From positions 1 through 31,594 of the forward strand of contig JAQVPT010000004.1 in assembly GCA_028701945.1 (NCBI GenBank): DNA of 31,594 nt. The letters run 5' to 3'. Origin of the DNA: Bacteroidales bacterium (GTDB lineage: Bacteria > Bacteroidota > Bacteroidia > Bacteroidales > ML635J-15). This document shows positions 7,681-13,767 of this stretch, piece by piece. The notes beneath the pieces were generated by a model. That model was not told the DNA's origin, made no database searches, and worked only from the letters and a program-made list of their open reading frames with translations. Each line of letters opens with the position of its first letter. Position 1 is the first letter of the stretch. Position numbers and translations under genes: made by a program.

Positions 7681-8454
7681 ATGATATTTATTAAGTCGAA
7701 AGAAGAGATTGAATTATTGCGTCAGAGTAATTTGCTGGTGTCGAGAACACATGCAATGTTGGCGGCTGAGATTGTTGAAGGCGTATCAACTCTTAAATTA
7801 GACAAATTAGCTGAGATGTTCATTAGAGATAATGGAGGTGTTCCTGGTTTTTTAAATTACAACGGTTTTCCTAATACATTATGTATTTCGATAAATGATG
7901 TTGTAGTTCATGGAATCCCAAAAGGAAATCAGCTAAAATCTGGAGACATTGTTTCGATTGATTGCGGAGCAATAGTTGATGGATACCATGGTGATTCTTG
8001 CTATACTTTTGAAGTTGGTGAAGTAAATGAAGATGTTAAAGCTTTGTTGGTGTGTACTAAAGAAAGTTTATACAAAGGAATTGAACAAGCAGTAGCAGGA
8101 AACAGATTGGGTGATGTAGGATATGCAATTCAAAAACATGCTGAGTCACATGGTTATTCGGTTGTTAGAGAATTAGTCGGACATGGTATAGGAAAAAATT
8201 TGCATGAAGAACCAGAAGTTCCTAATTATGGAAGAAAAGGCAAAGGATTGAAATTGACAGAGAATATGACGATTGCCATAGAGCCGATGATTAATATGGG
8301 GCGGAAAGAGATTTATCAAGAAGCAGATTTATGGACAATCAAAACAAAAGATGGTAAGCCGTCTGCTCACTTTGAGCATACTATTGCTATCACGAAAGGC
8401 GAAGCAGATATTTTATCTGATTTTAGTTTAATTGAAGAGGTTTTAAATAATTAA
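7681..8454 (+). CDS. map: Type I methionine aminopeptidase
   Basis: A 257-residue enzyme that removes the initiator methionine from new proteins. All five metal ligands are present: D94 (SIDCGA), D105 (HGDSC), H168 (VGHGIG), E201 (AIEPM) and E232 (FEHT); the substrate-binding H77 is also kept. Length fits type Ia enzymes, which lack an N-terminal extension. The frame extends upstream into secY, but the ATG at 7681 matches the family N-terminus and follows the secY stop by 13 bases. An out-of-frame ATG at 7671 opens a 7-codon frame across this start. Confidence 0.97.
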   Translation: MIFIKSKEEIELLRQSNLLVSRTHAMLAAEIVEGVSTLKLDKLAEMFIRDNGGVPGFLNYNGFPNTLCISINDVVVHGIPKGNQLKSGDIVSIDCGAIVDGYHGDSCYTFEVGEVNEDVKALLVCTKESLYKGIEQAVAGNRLGDVGYAIQKHAESHGYSVVRELVGHGIGKNLHEEPEVPNYGRKGKGLKLTENMTIAIEPMINMGRKEIYQEADLWTIKTKDGKPSAHFEHTIAITKGEADILSDFSLIEEVLNN

Positions 8455-8476
8455 AGATTAAGGATTAAGTGAATTT

Positions 8477-8695
8477 ATGGCTAAACAAGCTTCTATAGAA
8501 TTAGACGGAACAATAATTGAGGCATTATCAAATGCAATGTTTCGTGTTGAACTTGAGAACGGGCACACTATTATTGCTCATATCTCTGGTAAAATGCGGA
8601 TGCATTATATTCGAATATTGCCCGGAGATAAAGTTAAACTAGAAATGTCGCCTTACGATTTAACAAAAGGTCGTATTACATACAGGTACAAATAA
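8477..8695 (+). CDS. infA: Translation initiation factor IF-1
   Basis: A 72-residue OB-fold protein, the standard length. It contains ALSNAMFRVELENGHTI, AHISGKMRMHYIRILPGDKV and ends GRITYRYK, all diagnostic of IF-1. IF-1 binds the A site of the 30S subunit during initiation and directs initiator tRNA to the P site. It sits between map and rpmJ, the classic arrangement. No Shine-Dalgarno sequence precedes its ATG. Confidence 0.98.
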   Translation: MAKQASIELDGTIIEALSNAMFRVELENGHTIIAHISGKMRMHYIRILPGDKVKLEMSPYDLTKGRITYRYK

Positions 8696-8710
8696 TTAAA
8701 GAATCTAAAA

Positions 8711-8827
8711 ATGAAAGTAAGAACATCTGTAAAGAAAAGAAGTGACGATTGTAAAATTGTGAAAAGAAAAGGGGTGCTTTATGTGATAAACAAAAAAAAC
8801 CCTAAATTCAAACAGCGTCAAGGTTAA
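8711..8827 (+). CDS. rpmJ: 50S ribosomal protein L36, zinc-free form (bL36)
   Basis: A 38-residue protein read directly from the bases: it begins MKVRTSVKKRSDDCKIVKRK and ends NPKFKQRQG. Zinc-binding L36 has three cysteines and a histidine; here only one cysteine (C14) remains, the first cysteine is serine, the third is asparagine or lysine, and the histidine is phenylalanine (F34). The fold is therefore expected to be metal-free. The gene is too short for most automatic length cut-offs. It lies 15 bases after infA and 35 bases before rpsM, its normal place. Confidence 0.96.
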   Translation: MKVRTSVKKRSDDCKIVKRKGVLYVINKKNPKFKQRQG

Positions 8828-8862
8828 AATAAGTTAATATTAATTAAAAATAACGTAAGAAT

Positions 8863-9228
8863 ATGGCAAGAATAGCGGGTGTAGATATACCTAACAATAA
8901 GCGTGGTGAAATAGCGCTTACCTACATCTACGGGATTGGACGTAGCAGAGCTACTAAGATTTTGCAGGAGGCTGGTGTTGATATTAATATCAAGGCTAAA
9001 GACTGGGATGATGAGCAGATATCTGTAATTCGTCTGGCAGTTGGAAAATTTCGTCTTGAAGGAGAATTGAGATCCGAAGTTCAGTTAAACATTAAACGTT
9101 TACAGGATATCGGTTGCTACCGTGGAATTCGTCATCGTATTGGTCTTCCTTTGAGAGGTCAAAAAACCAAAAATAATGCGAGAACTCGTAGAGGTAAAAA
9201 GAAAACTATTGCCAACAAAAAGAAATAA
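8863..9228 (+). CDS. rpsM: 30S ribosomal protein S13 (uS13)
   Basis: A 121-residue protein. The N-terminus MARIAGVDIPNNKRGEIALT and the C-terminal GLPLRGQKTKNNARTRRGKK are the S13 signatures, ending in a lysine tail that reaches toward tRNA. S13 forms bridges between the 30S head and the 50S subunit. It heads the alpha-type gene block rpsM-rpsK-rpsD-rpoA-rplQ. I see no TAnnTTTG promoter box or hairpin in the 35 bases upstream, so it is probably read from the upstream promoter. Confidence 0.98.
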   Translation: MARIAGVDIPNNKRGEIALTYIYGIGRSRATKILQEAGVDINIKAKDWDDEQISVIRLAVGKFRLEGELRSEVQLNIKRLQDIGCYRGIRHRIGLPLRGQKTKNNARTRRGKKKTIANKKK

Positions 9229-9235
9229 TTGAGAT

Positions 9236-9625
9236 ATGGCTAAGAAAGCAAAAGTAACAAAAAAACGCGTTGTAAAAGTTGAACCTACAGGCCAGGTTCA
9301 CATACATACTTCGTTTAATAATATTATCGTTACATTAACAAACAATGATGGTCAGGTTATTTCATGGTCGTCTTCTGGAAAAAATGGTTTTAGAGGAAGT
9401 AAGAAAAATACTCCTTATGCAGGACAAATGGCTGCTGAAGATTGTGGTAAGAAAGCTTTTGATTTTGGTTTACGTAAAGTGAAAGCATTCGTAAAAGGCC
9501 CTGGTGCTGGTAGAGAATCTGCTATCAGAACACTCCATAACATCGGAATTGAGGTTACTGAAATAGTTGACGTTACACCATTGCCACATAATGGTTGTCG
9601 CCCATCGAAGAGAAGAAGAGTTTAA
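9236..9625 (+). CDS. rpsK: 30S ribosomal protein S11 (uS11)
   Basis: A 129-residue protein. A basic N-terminal tail precedes GQVHIHTSFNNIIVTLT, and the C-terminus VTPLPHNGCRPSKRRRV is invariant in the family. S11 lies on the 30S platform near the E site and the 3' end of 16S rRNA. It starts 7 bases after rpsM. Confidence 0.98.
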   Translation: MAKKAKVTKKRVVKVEPTGQVHIHTSFNNIIVTLTNNDGQVISWSSSGKNGFRGSKKNTPYAGQMAAEDCGKKAFDFGLRKVKAFVKGPGAGRESAIRTLHNIGIEVTEIVDVTPLPHNGCRPSKRRRV

Positions 9626-9649
9626 TATTCAATATTAAAGATAATAATA

Positions 9650-10258
9650 ATGGCAAGATATAGAGGACCACAAACAAGAATCGCACGAAAATTTGGTGAG
9701 CCAATTTTTGGACCGGATAAAGTTCTAGATAAAAAGAATTATCCCCCTGGATTTCATGGATTAACTAAGAAAAGAAGAAAGACTTCTGAGTATGGTATTC
9801 AGCTTAAAGAAAAACAAAAAGCTAAATATACTTACGGAATTCTTGAAAAACAATTTAGAAATATTTTTGCAAAGGCCACCGCAGCTGGTGGTGTAACTGG
9901 TGTTGTTTTATTACAAATGCTGGAAACTAGACTTGATAATTTGGTTTATAGATTAGGTGTTGCTCCTACAAGAGCATCCGCACGTCAAATGGTAACCCAT
10001 AGACATATACTCGTTAATGGTGCTATTTGTAATATCCCTTCTGCTTGTGTTAAACCTGGCGATATTGTTGGTATTCGTGAAAAATCAAAATCACTCGAAA
10101 TAGTTACTAACTCGCTCAATGGTTTTAATCACAGTAAATATCACTGGATTGAATGGGATCAAGAAAATATGGCCGGTAAATTTATGTCTATCCCAGAAAG
10201 AGAAGACATTCCGGAAAATATTAAAGAGCAGTTAATAGTTGAATTGTATTCAAAATAA
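9650..10258 (+). CDS. rpsD: 30S ribosomal protein S4, zinc-free form (uS4)
   Basis: A 202-residue protein. The N-terminal region (MARYRGPQTRIARKFGEPIF) has no cysteines, unlike zinc-binding S4 of some Firmicutes. The S4 RNA-binding domain spans roughly 93-160, with LETRLDNLVYRLGVAPTRA and ARQMVTHRHILVNG. S4 starts 30S assembly and, in E. coli, represses the alpha operon. No obvious pseudoknot target was identified here, though I could not fold the leader. Confidence 0.98.
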   Translation: MARYRGPQTRIARKFGEPIFGPDKVLDKKNYPPGFHGLTKKRRKTSEYGIQLKEKQKAKYTYGILEKQFRNIFAKATAAGGVTGVVLLQMLETRLDNLVYRLGVAPTRASARQMVTHRHILVNGAICNIPSACVKPGDIVGIREKSKSLEIVTNSLNGFNHSKYHWIEWDQENMAGKFMSIPEREDIPENIKEQLIVELYSK

Positions 10259-10269
10259 AAGATAATTAA

Positions 10270-11262
10270 ATGGCAATTTTAGCGTTTCAAAAACCTGACA
10301 AAGTAATAATGCTCGAAGCCGATGATTTTCATGGTAAATTTGAATTTCGTCCGCTGGAACCGGGTTATGGTATTACCATTGGTAATGCTCTGAGGAGAAT
10401 TTTATTGTCTTCACTAGAAGGCTTTGCGATCTCTTCTGTGAAAATAGAAGGTGTTGATCATGAGTTCTCTACAATACATGGTGTAATGGAGGATGTTACA
10501 GAGATAATTCTTCAGCTTAAGCAGATCAGGTTTAAACAGCAAATCGAAGATGTAAATCAGGAAAATGTAACTGTTACTATCTCTGGACAAGATGAATTTA
10601 GAGCGGGTGATATAGGTAAATTCCTGTCTGGCTTTAAAATCTTAAATCCAGATTTATTAATCTGTAGAATGAACTCTGATGTTAATCTGAGAATGGAGTT
10701 TAATGTTATCAAAGGTCGTGGATATGTTCCACCCGAGGAAAACAGACCTATTGACGATGTTATTGGAGTTATTCCTATTGGGTCTATTTTTACGCCTATT
10801 CGCAATGTGAAGTATTTTATCGAAAATATGCGTGTGGAGCAAAAAACCGATTATGAAAAACTGATTATCGAAATTGATACCGATGGTTCTGTTTTTCCTA
10901 AGGATGCTCTTAAAGAAGCTGCTAAAATATTGATACATCACTTTATGTTGTTTTCAGATGAAAAAATCACACTTGATAGTGATGATAAACATGAAAATGA
11001 TGAGTTTGATGAGGAGGTGCTCAGAATGCGTCAGTTGCTTAAAACTAAATTGGTAGATCTTGACCTATCAGTTCGTGCTCTTAATTGCCTAAAGGCTGCC
11101 GAAGTAGATACTCTTGGCGATTTAGTACAATTTAATAAAACAGATTTGCTGAAATTTAGAAACTTTGGAAAAAAATCTTTAACTGAGTTAGAGAACCTTT
11201 TAGATATTAAAAATCTAAATTTTGGAATGGATATATCAAAATATAAGTTGGATAAGGAATAA
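10270..11262 (+). CDS. rpoA: DNA-directed RNA polymerase subunit alpha
   Basis: A 330-residue protein. The N-terminal assembly domain (about 1-235) carries GYGITIGNALRRILLSSLEG, which includes the arginine needed for beta-subunit contact. An acidic linker (HENDEFDEE) joins it to the C-terminal domain from about 261, with R269, N272, C273, K302 and S303 matching the E. coli residues that bind UP-element DNA (VRALNCLK and GKKSLTE). UP-element recognition is thus structurally possible here. It lies between rpsD and rplQ as usual. Confidence 0.98.
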   Translation: MAILAFQKPDKVIMLEADDFHGKFEFRPLEPGYGITIGNALRRILLSSLEGFAISSVKIEGVDHEFSTIHGVMEDVTEIILQLKQIRFKQQIEDVNQENVTVTISGQDEFRAGDIGKFLSGFKILNPDLLICRMNSDVNLRMEFNVIKGRGYVPPEENRPIDDVIGVIPIGSIFTPIRNVKYFIENMRVEQKTDYEKLIIEIDTDGSVFPKDALKEAAKILIHHFMLFSDEKITLDSDDKHENDEFDEEVLRMRQLLKTKLVDLDLSVRALNCLKAAEVDTLGDLVQFNKTDLLKFRNFGKKSLTELENLLDIKNLNFGMDISKYKLDKE

Positions 11263-11273
11263 TATTGTAAGAA

Positions 11274-11942
11274 ATGAGACATAACAAATCAATAAATCAT
11301 TTAGGAAGAACTAGCTCACATAGAAAAGCTATGTTGTCAAACATGTCGTCCTCGCTGATTATGCACAAACGTATTACCACTACTGTGGCTAAAGCTAAAG
11401 CTCTTAAGAAATATGTTGAGCCTCTAATAACTAAAGCAAAAAATGATACTACTCACAGTCGTAGAATCGTTTTTAGTTGTCTAGAAGATAAAACAGCTGT
11501 TGCTGAGTTGTTTCGTGAAGTTGTTGTAAAAGTTGGTGATAGACCAGGTGGATATACTCGTATTTTAAGAACAGGTTCCAGATTGGGTGATAACGCAGAA
11601 ATGTGTATCATTGAGTTGGTTGACTATAACGCTGCTATGCTTGAGGCAAAAGATAGTAAGAAGAAAGCTAGCCGTCGTTCGCGTAGATCAAAAACCACAT
11701 CGAATCAAGCTTCAGAAACTGCTGTGGATACTAAAGAAATAGTAGAAGATGTTGTTGATGCAGTTGAAAAAACAGAAAAGACTGTTCAAGACAAAGTTGA
11801 GGAAGTAGTAGAAAATGTTATAGACGTGGTCGAGACTGTCGAAGAAAAGATCGAAGAGATTGCCGAAGCTGTCGAAAATGTAGCTAATGAGGTTGAAAAC
11901 ACTGATGAAGCGGAAGAAGACAAAAATAAAGACGGTAAATAA
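11274..11942 (+). CDS. rplQ: 50S ribosomal protein L17 (bL17) with long acidic C-terminal tail
   Basis: A 222-residue protein. Residues 1-122 are a normal L17 core (MRHNKSINHLGRTSSHRKAM; GDRPGGYTRIL), which binds 23S rRNA at the base of the 50S subunit. E. coli L17 ends near residue 127. Here a basic linker (KKKASRRSRRSK, 129-140) leads to an acidic segment at about 150-222 that is rich in V, E and D and predicted helical. Hydrophobic residues in it recur every 11 positions: V160, V171, V182, I193, A204; V164, V175, V186, A197; and T167, V178, V189, V200. C-terminal extensions of L17 are known in this phylum, but I cannot judge how common this form is. The gene ends the operon and is followed by a terminator. 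Confidence 0.96.
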   Translation: MRHNKSINHLGRTSSHRKAMLSNMSSSLIMHKRITTTVAKAKALKKYVEPLITKAKNDTTHSRRIVFSCLEDKTAVAELFREVVVKVGDRPGGYTRILRTGSRLGDNAEMCIIELVDYNAAMLEAKDSKKKASRRSRRSKTTSNQASETAVDTKEIVEDVVDAVEKTEKTVQDKVEEVVENVIDVVETVEEKIEEIAEAVENVANEVENTDEAEEDKNKDGK

Positions 11943-11960
11943 TAAAACATTAAAAAAACA

Positions 11961-11996
11961 TTAAAAAAGGGGGTAGTTATTATCTCCTTTTTTTTG
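11961..11996 (+). terminator. Rho-independent terminator after rplQ
   Basis: AAAAAAGGGG (11963-11972) can pair with CTCCTTTTTT (11984-11993) as a 10-bp stem with one G-U pair and an 11-base loop, and the T run continues to 11995. It begins about 20 bases after the rplQ stop and closes the long ribosomal operon. The stem is A-U rich, with only three G-C pairs, so leakage into eno is possible. Confidence 0.75.
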
Positions 11997-12004
11997 TATA
12001 TTTG
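11997..12004 (+). promoter_or_regulatory. Candidate Bacteroidota -7 promoter box for eno (TATATTTG)
   Basis: TATATTTG matches the TAnnTTTG consensus described for the primary sigma factor of Bacteroidota exactly. It lies 29 bases before the eno ATG, leaving room for a short leader. I see no good -33 TTTG about 20 bases upstream, where the terminator loop lies. The box starts one base after the terminator T run. Confidence 0.5.
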
Positions 12005-12033
12005 AAAAAATAATAATATTAATATAAATCATT

Positions 12034-13320
12034 ATGGGACAAATTGCAAATATTCATGCGAGACAAATCTTGGATTCAAGAGGAAATCCAACAATTGAAG
12101 TTGAAGTTTATACAACAGAAGGTGTTATTGGTCGTGGTGCCGTACCAAGTGGTGCGTCAACAGGCTCTCACGAAGCTGTTGAATTGCGAGACGGAGATAA
12201 AAGCCGTTTTATGGGCAAGGGTGTGAAACAAGCTGTTTATAACGTTAATAATACAATAAATGAGAATCTAAAAGGATTTTATGTAGATGATCAGATGGGT
12301 ATTGATACTGCTATGATTAAGCTTGACGGGACTCCTAATAAAGGAGAACTTGGTGCTAATGCAATTCTTGCCGTGTCTATGGCATGTGCTCAAGCTGCCG
12401 CAAAAGAACACGGAATGGCATTGTATAGTTATCTTGGTGGCGTAAATGCACGCACATTGCCAATTCCAATGTTGAATATTCTTAATGGTGGTTCGCATGC
12501 TGATAATAAAATAGACATTCAAGAATTTATGGTTATGCCTGTTGGAGCTCCTACATTTAGCGAAGCTCTTAGAATGGGAACAGAAATTTTTCACAATTTA
12601 AAAGATGTTTTGAAAAAATCTGGGCACTCTACAAACGTTGGTGATGAAGGAGGTTTTGCTCCAAACTTAAATTCAAACGAAGAGGCTATTGAGTTTGTTT
12701 TAAAAGCTATCGAAAAAGCTGGATACAAACCAGGTAAAGATGTTTATATCTCTCTTGATGCAGCAGCTTCTGAGTTTTATGATAAAGATAAAAAAATATA
12801 TAAATTTGAATCTAACGGCAAAGAAATGACATCTTCTGACCTTGTTAATTATTGGAAAGATTGGTCATCTAAATATCCTATTTTATCAATTGAAGACGGA
12901 CTTGCTGAAGATGATTGGGATGGTTGGAAAGAATTGACCGATAAGATAGGCAAAAAAGTGCAAATTGTTGGTGATGACCTTTTTGTAACAAACGTTGACC
13001 GACTCACTAAGGGTATCCAAAAAGGAATAGCAAACTCAATATTAATAAAACTTAATCAGATAGGAACTGTTACAGAAACTATTGACGCAGTAAACTTGGC
13101 TCATAAAAACTCTTATACATCTGTGATTAGTCACCGCTCAGGAGAAACCGAAGATGTCTTTATTGCTGATCTTGCTGTAGCATTAAATACAGGATTAATC
13201 AAAACTGGTTCTGCTTCGCGTAGTGATAGAGTTGCAAAATATAATCAACTGCTTAGAATTGAGGAAGCTCTTGGTACAAATGCATATTACTTAGGTCAAG
13301 ACTTTAAATTTCTGAAATAA
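12034..13320 (+). CDS. eno: Enolase (phosphopyruvate hydratase)
   Basis: A 428-residue glycolytic enzyme converting 2-phosphoglycerate to phosphoenolpyruvate in the cytosol. Active-site residues are complete: E164 and E205 (GDEGGFAP), the magnesium ligands D242, E287 and D314, the catalytic K339 within LIKLNQIGTVTETI, and H367 (SHRSGETED). The flexible loop SGASTG (39-44) and HADN loop (155-158) are present. Length is normal. It follows the rplQ terminator with its own promoter box and is closed by a long hairpin before groES. Linkage of eno to the ribosomal operon end is seen in other Bacteroidota. Confidence 0.99.
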   Translation: MGQIANIHARQILDSRGNPTIEVEVYTTEGVIGRGAVPSGASTGSHEAVELRDGDKSRFMGKGVKQAVYNVNNTINENLKGFYVDDQMGIDTAMIKLDGTPNKGELGANAILAVSMACAQAAAKEHGMALYSYLGGVNARTLPIPMLNILNGGSHADNKIDIQEFMVMPVGAPTFSEALRMGTEIFHNLKDVLKKSGHSTNVGDEGGFAPNLNSNEEAIEFVLKAIEKAGYKPGKDVYISLDAAASEFYDKDKKIYKFESNGKEMTSSDLVNYWKDWSSKYPILSIEDGLAEDDWDGWKELTDKIGKKVQIVGDDLFVTNVDRLTKGIQKGIANSILIKLNQIGTVTETIDAVNLAHKNSYTSVISHRSGETEDVFIADLAVALNTGLIKTGSASRSDRVAKYNQLLRIEEALGTNAYYLGQDFKFLK

Positions 13321-13346
13321 GACATTTTGACATACTATTAATTGAG

Positions 13347-13429
13347 ACGCTGTTTGTTATGCCCATTTTTGTCAGTTTTCACATGCTGGCATAGTTTTGG
13401 CAAAACAGACAGCGTTGATTTTTATTTAT
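13347..13429 (+). terminator. Long imperfect hairpin between eno and groES, probable eno terminator
   Basis: Bases 13347-13363 pair with 13399-13415 over 17 positions, with one G-U pair and one A-A mismatch, around a 35-base loop. A T-rich run (13416-13429) follows. This fits a terminator for eno. The left arm can instead pair through TATGCC (13358-13363) with GGCATA (13388-13393), so two exclusive folds are possible. It could also act as an attenuator in front of groES. Confidence 0.6.
13387..13402 (+). promoter_or_regulatory. Candidate sigma-54 promoter upstream of groES
   Basis: TGGCATAGTTTTGGCA matches the sigma-54 consensus TGGCAYRNNNNTTGCW at all but one specified base, and keeps the required GG-N10-GC spacing (GG 13388-13389, GC 13400-13401). 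The predicted start would be near 13412, about 44 bases before the groES ATG. It overlaps the right arm of the eno hairpin, so the match may be chance. No activator site was identified. Confidence 0.3.
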
Positions 13430-13455
13430 GTTAAACATTAAAAAAAGATAAAATT

Positions 13456-13737
13456 ATGGCTAAAATTGGAAGACCAATGTCAGGAAAAGTAATGATTCAG
13501 CCTCAAGAAGCTGAACAAAAAACTTCAAGTGGGATTATAATTCCTGATTCTGCACAAGAAAAACCACAAAAAGGTAAAATTGTCGCTGTTGGAAATCAAA
13601 AGGCTGATGAGCCTATGGAAGTTAAAGTGGGAGATGTCGTTCTTTACGGCAAATATAGCGGCACTGAAATCAAAATTGATGATAATGATTATCTTATCAT
13701 GAATCAAAGTGATATTTTGTTAGTGGTTGGAGAATAG
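13456..13737 (+). CDS. groES: Co-chaperonin GroES (Hsp10)
   Basis: A 93-residue protein, close to the usual 94-97. It has the mobile loop that contacts GroEL (QKTSSGIIIPDSAQEKPQKG, about 22-41) and the conserved KVGDVVLYGKYSGTEI and SDILLVV segments. GroES caps the GroEL ring during folding. It precedes groEL by 30 bases with no terminator, so the two form one operon. No CIRCE operator is visible upstream. A near-match to the -7 box (TATTTATG, 13423-13430) and a sigma-54-like element lie in front. Confidence 0.98.
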   Translation: MAKIGRPMSGKVMIQPQEAEQKTSSGIIIPDSAQEKPQKGKIVAVGNQKADEPMEVKVGDVVLYGKYSGTEIKIDDNDYLIMNQSDILLVVGE

Positions 13738-13767
13738 TATTGGTAAAATTGTAAAAGAAATAAAATT

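Noticed and set aside
13321..13455. CIRCE operator before groES
   Set aside because: No copy of the inverted repeat TTAGCACTC/GAGTGCTAA was found; the inverted repeat present there is unrelated.
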